Below, in pieces: positions 28,601-37,653 of a stretch of 64,000 nt of DNA. A program made the translations under genes and the position numbers. Each line of letters begins with the position of its first letter. Position 1 is the first letter of the stretch. Where the stretch lies: assembly GCA_049840515.1 (NCBI GenBank), contig JASGKW010000009.1, forward strand, positions 248,001 through 312,000. Direction: 5' to 3'. The notes under the pieces are model-generated. The model made no database searches, had not been told where the DNA came from, and saw only the letters and a program-made list of their open reading frames with translations. The stretch comes from Muricomes sp049840515 (GTDB lineage: Bacteria; Bacillota; Clostridia; Lachnospirales; Lachnospiraceae).

Positions 28601-29467
28601 ATGCTTGCCCACTTTGAGAAGCGCACCTATAAAGGCGAAGAACGTGTTTGGACCGGGAGGTATCGAAACCTCCAGAATCTCCCACACTGGCATCTGGAAT
28701 GTGAATTAATCTATGTGGAGAAAGGGCAGGTTATTGTCTCCAACAACCATGAAAACTATATTCTGCATCAGGGGGAAGCTATCTTTCTCAATAGCGGCGA
28801 TATCCACTACATCAAAAGCGAGGAGGACAGCATCGCCGCCATCTTCATGTTTGACCCTTCTGTCATCCGCAGATTGCTCAGCAAATATCAGCTTAGCTGC
28901 GCAAAATTAAAAAACACCGGTCCGATTCCTGAATATTATCAGCTTATTCACACTGAGCTGACCCAGCGAAAGCCGTTTTTTGACGTCCAGCTCTGCAACT
29001 ATACCGCAGACTTAATAATACAGATTTTCCGAGGGGAAGAACTCATTCCCCGGAGTGAATCCAAAGAACACTCTACCATAGCCAATTATAAAACCCTTCT
29101 GGAAGAAATAGAAGAAAAATACAGCTACATCACATTTTCGGATGCAGCTGCATTTATGGGGCTCTCCGAGCCTTATTTCTCAAGATTTTTCCGCAAAATA
29201 TCCGGCATGACTTTTTCCCAATATCTCAACACAGTCAAGTTAGAACACGCAATCGAACTCTTAAAAGAAAACAAATCAAACCTGACCATCACAGAAATTG
29301 CATCACACTGCGGGTTTGACACCATCCGCCACTTTAACCGCATATTTAAAGAGATTACCGGCATGACACCGAGGCAGATGCCCCAGGATTATATACTGGA
29401 TATCCAGCCCATCCTCACCATTCAGGATGCATTCAATCCCACCCTGCAAAGTTCGGAACTGCTGTGA
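28601..29467 (+). CDS. AraC-family transcriptional regulator (cupin sensor)
   Basis: The protein has about 288 residues from ATG at 28601 (GAGGAGGGG 6 nt upstream). An N-terminal cupin (HWHLECELIYVEKGQVIVSN, LNSGDIHYI) is followed by the two AraC helices (SDAAAFMGLSEPYFSRFFRK, ITEIASHCGFDTIRHFNRIF). It is divergent from araA, so it is a candidate activator of araA. Confidence 0.9.
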   Translation: MLAHFEKRTYKGEERVWTGRYRNLQNLPHWHLECELIYVEKGQVIVSNNHENYILHQGEAIFLNSGDIHYIKSEEDSIAAIFMFDPSVIRRLLSKYQLSCAKLKNTGPIPEYYQLIHTELTQRKPFFDVQLCNYTADLIIQIFRGEELIPRSESKEHSTIANYKTLLEEIEEKYSYITFSDAAAFMGLSEPYFSRFFRKISGMTFSQYLNTVKLEHAIELLKENKSNLTITEIASHCGFDTIRHFNRIFKEITGMTPRQMPQDYILDIQPILTIQDAFNPTLQSSELL

Positions 29468-29492
29468 TAAACACAGGATTTTATACTCAACT

Positions 29493-30992
29493 TCAATATG
29501 CACACAAATGTAAGGTATCTCCTATAACTATAAACTGTTCTTTATTCATTAACGTCCAGTCCTTCCCTTCAAAATACAGTTTATATACCTCTTCTGATTT
29601 CTCAGTCATTTGTATGTCATATCCATCCAGGCATTTTATCGCTAATGGAGCTGCCCAGTCATTTGTCATAATTCTTTCATTTACCGCGCCATATCCTGCT
29701 AATACACCAGTTGCCCATCCATTTACATTGTCATCCCAATATAATGCCAATTTTGTAACTTTTACACCATGTTCTCGCTCATATTCCCTAAGAAAATTGC
29801 CAATGTACTGTGCTTCATAACGGTCAACTGCATTTGACTGATAATGAGATGTGGAAACCCTTGCTATCCCCCAGTATTGAACCGCAAAGATACAGAGTAC
29901 AAACATTGGCAAAAAAAAGCTGTTTTTGGGAGTCACATCCATATACACAAGTCCCAGCAACATTATAGGTATAATACTACCTAAAATATATACCGTTCTT
30001 GGTACTACATTAATCTGGTTAATTTTTGTCATCATCAAAGGTGCATATATTCCAAGAAACATAATTACAAGCCAGTAGAGGCTGTTTAATAGCATTTTCC
30101 ACTTCTTTTTTTGAAAGATATGGAAGCCAAAGTACCCTCCTAGTATAACAATGGATATTACATAAACATAATAGGGCATAAAATTTGCAGTAGTTTTTAA
30201 TAACACTCTAATCCCCTCTGTTGACTTTATAAAAGAAGCAGCAAAATTTATATTACTTCCCGAAAATCTCGAAGAATTACCAATATGTACTTCCCACATA
30301 TTAACAAGAGATGGTATAAGGTAAGCACTCCCTATGATAAAATTTTTTTGAATAAAGTTCTTAACAGTATCAAACATGTTGGGCAGACATAGCACACAAA
30401 CAAGTAAAAAAACTGCAAAGTTTCCTTGATGCCCATTTATCCCGAGTATTGCAAATACGATTCCCAAAACATAGAATTTGAAGTTTTTTTGCTCTATAAA
30501 TTTTATGATATATTTTGCTCCTAGCACATTGAGAAATACTCCCAGGCACATAATTCCTGTGTATTCGGCAAAAATAAAATATTCTAGTAAGAAAACATTA
30601 GATATAAGCATAAAGGAGATTAAAATTAACCATCCTTTTTTTATATAATTTTTCTCCAACACTATTTTATTTTTCAAAAGATTATAGACAACATATGAGG
30701 ACAAAGAAATAGAAATTATTGCAATAATCCAGGATAAAAACTGCTCATAAATAACATTAATATGAAAGAATCCGCAAAAGAGAGAGAGTAGAGACATAAG
30801 CCAGCGCCCACTGGCAAAATATATCAAAGCGGTACTTTTCCATCCAGTTGCCTCTGTAAAATAGGTATCTGGTGCATAATGTCTTATCACAAAGCTCCCA
30901 TAAAATAAAAGATTTAAAAACAGGAAGATAAAAAAAACTCCATATTGCTTTAGCAATAAGCCTATTTTTTCTTTCAGTATCAATTTATTCAT
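29493..30992 (-). CDS. GtrII-like membrane glucosyltransferase
   Basis: About 499 residues with roughly 10-12 membrane helices. An early extracytoplasmic segment has TEATGWKSTALIYFASGRWL. The family appears to be PF14264 (Glucos_trans_II), which attaches glucosyl from a lipid carrier to a surface glycan. A soluble C-terminal region (about 400 onward) carries YEAQYIGNFL and LALYWDDNV. It is the third gene of a GtrB-GtrA-GtrII order. Base composition is clearly AT-richer than the flanks. Start MNKLIL is preferred over the frame start ten codons upstream. Confidence 0.75.
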   Translation of the reverse strand: MNKLILKEKIGLLLKQYGVFFIFLFLNLLFYGSFVIRHYAPDTYFTEATGWKSTALIYFASGRWLMSLLSLFCGFFHINVIYEQFLSWIIAIISISLSSYVVYNLLKNKIVLEKNYIKKGWLILISFMLISNVFLLEYFIFAEYTGIMCLGVFLNVLGAKYIIKFIEQKNFKFYVLGIVFAILGINGHQGNFAVFLLVCVLCLPNMFDTVKNFIQKNFIIGSAYLIPSLVNMWEVHIGNSSRFSGSNINFAASFIKSTEGIRVLLKTTANFMPYYVYVISIVILGGYFGFHIFQKKKWKMLLNSLYWLVIMFLGIYAPLMMTKINQINVVPRTVYILGSIIPIMLLGLVYMDVTPKNSFFLPMFVLCIFAVQYWGIARVSTSHYQSNAVDRYEAQYIGNFLREYEREHGVKVTKLALYWDDNVNGWATGVLAGYGAVNERIMTNDWAAPLAIKCLDGYDIQMTEKSEEVYKLYFEGKDWTLMNKEQFIVIGDTLHLCAY

Positions 30993-31046
30993 AATAAAAA
31001 ATCCCCGTTTCTCTATGAGCATATATGTAAATTTCTTCCGTGTGCT

Positions 31047-31448
31047 TCATCTTTTGAAGGCCCAGAATTTACTGAAAATATAATTTAATATCAAGATAAT
31101 AAATTGATTCAACAATTTTACTATCTTGTCATCAAATAGGAAAACCTGAACTCCTAAATACATTAGTGCAATCTCAATTACCAGAGACAAAATCCTGCCT
31201 GCCGTAAAACTCCCCAGCTCTTTACACATATGGGCCACATTGCTATATGGAGATTTAAAAACAAAAATTTTATTTGCAATATATGCGAACAGTACTGCCA
31301 GAATCCAACTGATAATATTTGCACCCTGATAATGTAAGTGGAAGATTTCTGTCATTATGTAATAAGAGCCAAGGGATACAACTGTCGTACATCCGCCAAT
31401 TATAATGTAACGGATAATTTCTTCATATTTTTTTAATAGCGTTATCAT
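31047..31448 (-). CDS. GtrA-family membrane protein
   Basis: The 133-residue protein has four membrane helices and the family-typical RYIIIGGCTTVVSLGSYYI and NKIFVFKS segments. GtrA proteins are thought to flip polyprenyl-linked glucose across the membrane. It lies between a GtrB-like and a GtrII-like gene. Confidence 0.85.
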   Translation of the reverse strand: MITLLKKYEEIIRYIIIGGCTTVVSLGSYYIMTEIFHLHYQGANIISWILAVLFAYIANKIFVFKSPYSNVAHMCKELGSFTAGRILSLVIEIALMYLGVQVFLFDDKIVKLLNQFIILILNYIFSKFWAFKR

Positions 31449-31471
31449 TTTTATGTTTTTCTCAGTCTATG

Positions 31472-32437
31472 TTAAATTTTATCTGATAGCTCAATTTTAG
31501 AATTGAATGTTGTTATGCCGGAAATTTTCGATATAATAAACCGCGGCCTATGTTTGATTTCTTCATACATTTTTGCCAGATAATATCCTATTAGTCCCAG
31601 ACTAATCATAATTATGCTTCCAATAAATAAGATAAGCAAAATAACCGTAGTAAATCCTTCCACGGCGGTACCGCTGAGATATTTCACAATTGTCTGAATT
31701 CCCAATATAATACCTATAAAAAGAACAATTATACCGCTAAATGTTACAAACTGCAAAGGAACAGTTGTGAATAATACAATATTTGTAAAAGCATATTTAA
31801 CCAGAGACATCTTGGACCACTTGGATTTTCCTTCTTCTCTTTCCTGCACTTCAAATTCCACTGAAGTACTTCGGTATCCTACCCAAGAAGATAATGCCCT
31901 GAAAAATGTATTTCTTTCTGGCATCCTTAACAGTGTATCCATCACCTTTTTGTCCATCATCTTAAAATCTGATGAATTTTTCATATCGGTGCCGGTTGCT
32001 TTAGACATAATACGGTTAAAAATTCTGGCACTACCCTTATACAACAGCCCCTCTTTTCCTCGGTCAGCTTTCACACCTTCTATAATCTCATACCCCTGTT
32101 TCCATAAATTATACATAGATACTAAGGTTTCTGGAGGGTGTTGAAGATCACAATCCATTACCGCTGCAACATCGCCCGAAGCCAGAGAAAGGCCTGCAAA
32201 GATTGCTGCCTCTTTTCCAAAGTTCCTAGAAAGATGAACTCCTAATGTTCCCGGATATGTCTCGCTTGTATCTTGAATAGCGTTCCATGTATCGTCTTTT
32301 GAACCATCGTCGACAAAAATAATTTCATATTCAATTTTCTCTCGCCCCATCAGTTCTGCAAGTCTTGCCCTTGCTTTATATATCATTTTGCCCTCATTAT
32401 ATGCCGGCAAAACAATAGACAACTTTCCCTCCAACAT
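31472..32437 (-). CDS. GtrB-like polyprenyl-phosphate glycosyltransferase (family 2)
   Basis: About 321 residues. The GT-A domain shows LSIVLPAYNEGKMIYK, IIFVDDGSKDDT, HLSRNFGKEAA and AVMDCDLQHPPE. Two C-terminal membrane helices follow (about 230-255 and 265-295). This is the GtrB architecture, transferring a sugar from UDP-sugar to undecaprenyl phosphate. The start MLEGKLS at 32437 is chosen from the family N-terminus and GGGGGA just upstream; the frame also opens at 32449. Confidence 0.88.
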   Translation of the reverse strand: MLEGKLSIVLPAYNEGKMIYKARARLAELMGREKIEYEIIFVDDGSKDDTWNAIQDTSETYPGTLGVHLSRNFGKEAAIFAGLSLASGDVAAVMDCDLQHPPETLVSMYNLWKQGYEIIEGVKADRGKEGLLYKGSARIFNRIMSKATGTDMKNSSDFKMMDKKVMDTLLRMPERNTFFRALSSWVGYRSTSVEFEVQEREEGKSKWSKMSLVKYAFTNIVLFTTVPLQFVTFSGIIVLFIGIILGIQTIVKYLSGTAVEGFTTVILLILFIGSIIMISLGLIGYYLAKMYEEIKHRPRFIISKISGITTFNSKIELSDKI

Positions 32438-32449
32438 ATGTTCCCCCAT

Positions 32450-32888
32450 ACTATCACTTATGCTTCTTAAATATACGTAGATATAAGACTATTGCCCCCC
32501 AGTCTTCAATCATGAGACTAGGTAATTGTCAAGAAATTTCCATTTACTGCGAAAGAAGATATTCTCTTGTTAAACGTACCTCGTCTTTCGCTTTGACATA
32601 TAAAAGCAGACAACAATCCTACTATGTCACGTATAGTGCTCACTATTTTCAATGATAAAAACAAGTATTTTTTTAATACGTATTTAAGTCATATAGCAAT
32701 CCTTATGTTATCATAACTCTGTTCGAATTACAAATATATAATAACCGAAAAATATTGACAACAATGCGGCCTCTTTCTGATAAATACCAATCTATATATC
32801 ACATCTTATCAGCGATTGAAACAGTTACAAACAGTATAGTTTGACAAAGTCAATTGTACAAAACTGTACAATTTCTATAAAAGTAAAA
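32450..32888. other. AT-rich intergenic region upstream of the gtr-like genes, with palindrome
   Basis: Gap of about 440 nt with no credible ORF. At 32853-32872 ATTGTACA and TGTACAAT are separated by AAAC, an 8-bp perfect inverted repeat resembling an operator. Several TTGACA-like words occur but none has a convincing -10 for the minus strand, so the promoter is not assigned. Confidence 0.4.
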
Positions 32889-32928
32889 AATGCTCTAAAT
32901 GCTGAAAACATCAGCATTTAGAGCATTT
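32889..32928 (-). terminator. Terminator of the tRNA-Glu/tRNA-Cys unit
   Basis: Minus strand arms AAATGCTCTAAATGCTGA and TCAGCATTTAGAGCATTT (18 bp) with a short loop and trailing Ts, just after tRNA-Cys. Confidence 0.9.
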
Positions 32929-32934
32929 ACCCAA

Positions 32935-33005
32935 AGGCACAGACCGGATTTGAACCGGTGATCAGGGTGTTGCAGACCCACGCCTTACCACTTGGCTACT
33001 GCGCC
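32935..33005 (-). tRNA. tRNA-Cys (GCA), second copy
   Basis: Complete cloverleaf identical in all 71 positions to the plus-strand copy at 13687-13757; anticodon loop CTGCAAC. It is nine bases downstream of tRNA-Glu on the same strand. Confidence 0.95.
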
Positions 33006-33014
33006 ATATTATGA

Positions 33015-33086
33015 TGACTCCTACGGGAATCGAACCCGTGTTACCGCCGTGAAAGGGCGATGTCTTAACCGCTTGACCAAGGAGCC
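33015..33086 (-). tRNA. tRNA-Glu (UUC)
   Basis: Acceptor GGCTCCT/AGGAGTC with one G-U, anticodon loop CTTTCAC giving anticodon TTC, T loop TTCGATT. It is co-transcribed with the tRNA-Cys that follows. Confidence 0.95.
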
Positions 33087-33133
33087 ATATATACATTTTA
33101 CTATGGCCTCCGCTTTCGCAGTGACCGTTTTAC

Positions 33134-33162
33134 ATAATACCATATCAAACTACAAAATGCAA
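33134..33162 (-). promoter_or_regulatory. Promoter of tRNA-Glu/tRNA-Cys
   Basis: Minus strand TTGCAT (33157-33162), 17-nt spacer, TATTAT (33134-33139), 47 nt before the tRNA-Glu 5' end. A cluster of short hairpins (CCGCG-TT-CGCGG, GACTGC-GCA-GCAGTC) lies upstream at about 33188-33225, function unknown. Confidence 0.75.
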
Positions 33163-33267
33163 CCCCTTTTTATGATTTTAGGTTACGACTCAGCCGCGTT
33201 CGCGGTAAGAAAGACTGCGCAGCAGTCAGTCGGCCTATATGGCTGAATAGGAACAGATTTGAAGGGC

Positions 33268-34372
33268 TTAATCCTCCTGGAGGTGGTATGCCACAATCAA
33301 ATCTACCATTCTGTCATAACTCTGCACTCCATCTGACTGTCCATTTACTTTGAGGTAGGTGTCATTCACTTTATTGGCCACTTCTGCGACCGTTCCGTTA
33401 TATCGCGCCCAAAATCTGCTGTTTTCCTTTAAATCAGCTTCCACACTTCCATCCAGCTCTGCGCGCACTTCTTCCCAGGCGTCTGCATCCATCAGGCGCA
33501 GTGCATTTGTACTATATACCCATCCCATCAGATAACCGCTGTACTGAAAGTCTGTTTCCGGTGCATCCTTGCACGCCAGAAATGCGATAAAATTTGCCTC
33601 CTCTTCCTGCATAAATCCTCGCAGGTGAGATAATTCATGGCAGGCTGTAAATGGAATATTATATGCTGCCATATGCCCATTGTAATTTGCTTCTATAGTA
33701 AAGGGCGAATATATACCGCTCAGCCCCTGATAAGACAAAATCTGAGACACCAGCAATGCTTTGGGCTGTGGGTAGTAACCTGACAGGGAGGGATATTTCT
33801 CTCCTAGTTTTCTCATGACCTCCGCCGCTTTCTTATCTTCTCCATTTTCCAGCACCATCTCACCCGCTGCATTCCGATTCACAAGGCCAGCCCTTGCATT
33901 TAACTCCCCCGTCAGCCAGATACAGGTCTGTTTTAAATCTTCCACCGAATATGCGGCCGTCTGAATCTTGGCTTCCTCTGAAAATGGAGTCCTCCGGTAG
34001 TTAATTCCACAATTCAAGACATATAAGAGCACCAGAACCGATGCACCAAGAAAAAATCCGGATGCCCACTGCAAAATAACCGGACCGCCCTGTCTTTGCC
34101 GCGCCGCCTGGATAACTGCATGAATAAAAGAGCCCACCGTCAAAACGGTCAGCCCGTACAATCCCAGCTTCTGATAAAGAGAAGGGAAATATTCCTGCCG
34201 CCCTTCCTATCACCTGAACCATGACAGGATAAATGTGTGTGGAATACCATTCTGCCATTCCCGGCAGCTCCCCGGACATCACTGTGAGAACTGCCCCCGC
34301 CAGGAGCAGAGCACAGCCTGACAACAATCGTTTTTCCGTAATTCCCGTACCTTTACGCTTTTTTCTTCTCAT
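33268..34372 (-). CDS. DUF3810 membrane-bound zinc-metalloprotease-like protein (one frameshift)
   Basis: Two frames join into about 367 residues. It has three membrane helices in the first 115 residues and a soluble domain with a HELSH zinc-binding motif (ACHELSHLRGFMQEEEANFI) and a downstream Glu (QEEEAN). The break lies near 34180, where removing one C from the run before TTCTCTTTATCAG gives an unbroken IFPSLYQKLGLYGLTV. DUF3810 proteins are predicted membrane metallopeptidases of unknown substrate. Confidence 0.8.
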
Positions 34373-34662
34373 TTTTACACGGTCCTATGTATTTCAAAAC
34401 TGTCACTCAATAATCATGGCTAAATGATACTGTATCTATGCCCAAAAAGCAAGTAACTGGGGAATGTTTCCTGTTCCTTTTATTTCCATAATCCGCGCTT
34501 TTAATGTTCCTCAGAACAGCCAGAACTATACTCCGGTCTATTTTTACTATTTGAAAGATTTTAGTGTGACTTAAACTCAAATTATGATAGACAATTAATG
34601 GGAAACATTGTAATATAAAAGGGCATAAGTTATTACGGACACCTACAGAAGGAGACTTAAAC

Positions 34663-36684
34663 ATGATACCAAAGAAAAAGCATAAAGACACCTTGAAAAC
34701 AACAAAAATAACACCAATCAAACGAGAAATTCAAAGAATTATCATCAGTTTGCTGGCTGCAGCATTAGTGCTGGCGGGGGGAATTTCCTGTTACCTGAAT
34801 TACATTTCCACTGCTAATGCCCTGAAAGGAAATATGCCGATTACAGCATCAGAGGCTGCTAAAGAGGTGAAGGCCCGGCTGGATTCCTCCATGAACACTG
34901 TGGAGATGCTTGGTACAATCCCCCAGTTATCATCAGACACTCTCTCCTCCGTCCAGAAACAGGCCTTACTGGACAGATATAAGGACAATTACAATTGGGA
35001 CACCGTATTTATTACAGACAGAAACGGTGCTAATAGTACAAGTAACCTGGAAGTTTCTGAAGGGAAATATCTTGAAACTGCATTATCAGGCACCACAGCT
35101 ATAAGTGACCCCGTTTACAATAAAACAGAAGGAAAATTAACTATTGTCATCGCTGCTCCCCTCTGGAAAGACGGAAAGCAGAATACGCAGATTGTAGGAA
35201 CTGTAGGTGTTTCTATCGATGCCATGTTCCTTACAAATATTGTATCTGATATTAAGGTAAGTAAAAACGGAGGGGCTTATATCATAGACAGCAATGGCAG
35301 GACCATTGCACATGAAAACTTTGACCTGGTTATAAATGAAGAAAATGATATTGAAGCTGTCAAAGAGGACCCTTCTTTGAAACAGATTGCCGCTCTGGAG
35401 AAAAAAATGACCCAGGGACAATCTGGATTCGGAAAATATACATATAACGGCAAATCCAAGTACCTTGCTTATGCGCCTGTGAGATTGAACGGATGGAGCC
35501 TGGCAATCACTACACCGACTTCTGATTATATGGACAGTACTGTAAAAGGTCTTATTATTATTGCCGTGTCTTCCGTGATTATTTTAATTCTTGGCGCCTA
35601 TATGGCAAGAAGGATTGGTACACACATTGGAGGAGCCGTCGGCGCCTGTACAGATCGTCTAAAACTTTTGGCTACAGGAGATTTGACTACCGAAGTTCCT
35701 GAAATCAAGTCCAAAAATGAAACCTTGATTCTGGCACAGTCAACCTCTGACATAGTTCATTCTCAGCGGACTATTATCGGCGATGTAAGTTATCTTCTCT
35801 CAGAAATGGCAGAGGGCAATTTTAACATCCATTCCAGAATCAGCGAGGAAACATACGCGGGCGAATATCATGAACTACTGGTATCAATACGGAAATTACG
35901 TCAGACACTTTCCGGGACAATTCAAGCCATCAAAGAAGCTGCTGCACAGGTAGAAGCTGGATCCAACCAGCTTGCCTCAGGAGCCCAGGAGCTTGCACAG
36001 GGAGCGACTGAGCAGGCTACAGCGGTAGAAGAATTACTTTCCACTGCAACAACTGTGACAAGACAAGTAGAAGATACAAAGGATTTCACAGATGCAGCTC
36101 ATGGCAAGGCAAAAATGGTGGAAACAGAAGCAATAGTGAGCCAGGACAAGATGGGCGAGCTGACCGAAGCAATGAGACGGATAGAACATACTTCCAACGA
36201 AATTAAAAATATTATCGGCGGAATAGAGGATATTGCTGCTCAGACTAATCTTTTATCTCTAAATGCTTCCATTGAAGCTGCAAGGGCCGGTGCCGCCGGA
36301 AAAGGATTTGCTGTCGTGGCAGATCAGATTGGAAAACTGGCTGAACAGAGCGCAGAGTCCGCAGTGAATACAAGAAACTTAATCAAGACTTCTATTTCTG
36401 AAGTATCCGCCGGAAGCAGAATTACAGACGAAACTGCCGAGGCACTAAAACGGGTGATTGACGGTCTGGAGCAAATTGTAGCGTCAGTAGCAGAAGTCCA
36501 CAATGCCTCAGATAAACAGACCCTGGCTGTAGAACAGATTGAACAGGGCGTTTCACAAATTTCAACTGTTGTACAGAGCAACTCCGCTGCCGCTGAAGAA
36601 AGCTCTGCAACCAGTGAGGAACTATCCGCACAGGCACAGTCTCTGAACAACTTAGTATCTCAATTCAAACTGAGAGAAGATTAA
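34663..36684 (+). CDS. Methyl-accepting chemotaxis protein with dCache domain
   Basis: The 673-residue receptor has one membrane helix (about 26-48) followed by an extracellular dCache_1-type sensor (TVFITDRNGANSTSN, VGTVGVSIDAMFL, GGAYIIDSNGRTIAH). A second helix is at about 290-312, then HAMP and a signalling domain whose hairpin tip reads GIEDIAAQTNLLSLNASIEA. It ends with FKLRED and lacks a CheR-binding pentapeptide. Ligands of dCache receptors are often amino acids or organic acids. Upstream ACAGAAGGAGAC is the RBS. Confidence 0.95.
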   Translation: MIPKKKHKDTLKTTKITPIKREIQRIIISLLAAALVLAGGISCYLNYISTANALKGNMPITASEAAKEVKARLDSSMNTVEMLGTIPQLSSDTLSSVQKQALLDRYKDNYNWDTVFITDRNGANSTSNLEVSEGKYLETALSGTTAISDPVYNKTEGKLTIVIAAPLWKDGKQNTQIVGTVGVSIDAMFLTNIVSDIKVSKNGGAYIIDSNGRTIAHENFDLVINEENDIEAVKEDPSLKQIAALEKKMTQGQSGFGKYTYNGKSKYLAYAPVRLNGWSLAITTPTSDYMDSTVKGLIIIAVSSVIILILGAYMARRIGTHIGGAVGACTDRLKLLATGDLTTEVPEIKSKNETLILAQSTSDIVHSQRTIIGDVSYLLSEMAEGNFNIHSRISEETYAGEYHELLVSIRKLRQTLSGTIQAIKEAAAQVEAGSNQLASGAQELAQGATEQATAVEELLSTATTVTRQVEDTKDFTDAAHGKAKMVETEAIVSQDKMGELTEAMRRIEHTSNEIKNIIGGIEDIAAQTNLLSLNASIEAARAGAAGKGFAVVADQIGKLAEQSAESAVNTRNLIKTSISEVSAGSRITDETAEALKRVIDGLEQIVASVAEVHNASDKQTLAVEQIEQGVSQISTVVQSNSAAAEESSATSEELSAQAQSLNNLVSQFKLRED

Positions 36685-36737
36685 AATTTAAGTAACTTAA
36701 AAAGTTGACTGAATGTAATAAAATTATGCAGAAAAAA

Positions 36738-36790
36738 GAGACTTGCTCCAAAGCTGATGAATGCAGCCAGGAGCAGGTCTCCTTTACTTT
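36738..36790 (+). terminator. Terminator after the chemoreceptor gene
   Basis: GAGACTTGCTCC and GGAGCAGGTCTC pair with one G-U; a T-rich stretch follows on the plus strand. Confidence 0.7.
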
Positions 36791-36825
36791 TCTGTTTGAT
36801 ATCTCTCCCCTGATAAAAAATTACA

Positions 36826-37185
36826 TCACTGCTTGTAGCAGGTAAGCATGCCATAATACTTGGCTACCGTTGACTTATCCTGCACATACTGCCCAACATC
36901 TTCCGGGCCATAGCGCAGCAAATAATAATCCATATCACCAAATACAAAAGACTGCTCTAACCTTAAATTAGAATTTTTGACCATTGTATTTAATTTTGCT
37001 ATGTTATCAGCAGTCATTCCTTTTAAAGCCTTGTCACGGGCTGTCTCTACGCTCTCCTTCTCAGGGGTCTGATGATTCTCCAAAGACATATTTGTCTTAT
37101 TATTAGAGTCCGCTTTCTTACTGTTTGTTCCACACCCGCATACCAATAAAACCACCATAACGGTAAGTAAATATTTTTGAATCAT
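36826..37185 (-). CDS. Small lipoprotein of unknown function
   Basis: The 119-residue protein has a signal peptide ending in a lipobox-like LLVCGC, a Ser/Asn/Lys-rich linker and a small C-terminal globular part (VFGDMDYYLLRYGPEDVGQY). Many Lachnospiraceae encode such short lipoproteins. I do not recognise the family. Confidence 0.65.
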   Translation of the reverse strand: MIQKYLLTVMVVLLVCGCGTNSKKADSNNKTNMSLENHQTPEKESVETARDKALKGMTADNIAKLNTMVKNSNLRLEQSFVFGDMDYYLLRYGPEDVGQYVQDKSTVAKYYGMLTCYKQ

Positions 37186-37283
37186 ACAATTATCCCCCTT
37201 TCATTCTTTCATTATATCCCATTCAGTACTTTTATTAACACATACTTGCCCAATCATGAAGTACGTTTTGTATACTGATACAC

Positions 37284-37322
37284 AAAAAAGCCTGTAAGTA
37301 TATATTACTTACAGGCTTTTTT
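37284..37322 (-). terminator. Terminator of the tRNA-Ala/tRNA-Asn unit
   Basis: AAAAAAGCCTGTAAGTA and TACTTACAGGCTTTTTT form a near-perfect stem just downstream of tRNA-Asn. Confidence 0.9.
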
Positions 37323-37326
37323 CAAA

Positions 37327-37398
37327 CTCCCCGAGTTGGGTTTGAACCAACGACCCTTCGGTTAACAGCCGAATGCTCTACCGCTGAGCTATCGAGGA
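37327..37398 (-). tRNA. tRNA-Asn (GUU)
   Basis: Acceptor TCCTCGA/TCGGGGA, D arm TAGCTCAGCGGTAGAGCA, anticodon loop CTGTTAA (GTT), T loop TTCAAAC. Discriminator G, no encoded CCA. Confidence 0.95.
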
Positions 37399-37432
37399 AT
37401 ATACATCCCGACACGTCTGTGTCAGGCTTTAG

Positions 37433-37505
37433 TGGAGAATACGAGAGTCGAACTCGTGACCTCCTGCTTGCAAGGCAGGCGCTCTCCCAACTGAGCTAAT
37501 CCCCC
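37433..37505 (-). tRNA. tRNA-Ala (UGC)
   Basis: Acceptor GGGGGAT/ATTCTCC with two G-U pairs, anticodon stem CCTGC/GCAGG and loop CTTGCAA (TGC), T loop TTCGACT. Discriminator A. Confidence 0.95.
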
Positions 37506-37591
37506 ATGAAATCTGATTACTTCCGATAACTTCTATACGATATCATACTTCAAAAAAAGTGTCAACACTTTTTTTATTTTTTCAAAAGAAG

Positions 37592-37642
37592 TTCAAAGGG
37601 GGACTGTCCCCTTTGAACTCCATTTTCAGAATATTCTCAAAT
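37592..37642 (+). repeat. REP-like repeat copy B
   Basis: AAAGGGGGACTGTCCCCTTT followed by GAACTCCATTTTCAGAATATTCTCAA. It has the same two-part layout as copies C and F, with a compensatory pair of changes keeping the central palindrome. It lies 12 nt from the end of the methyltransferase gene. Confidence 0.75.
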
Positions 37643-37653
37643 TTGTCTATAAA

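Noticed and set aside
29493..32437. Serotype-converting prophage remnant
   Set aside because: Only the three glycosylation genes are present; no integrase, repressor or structural phage gene is near.
13687..33005. tRNA-Cys copies as attL/attR of an integrated element
   Set aside because: They are in opposite orientation and complete, and no integrase or phage genes lie between them.
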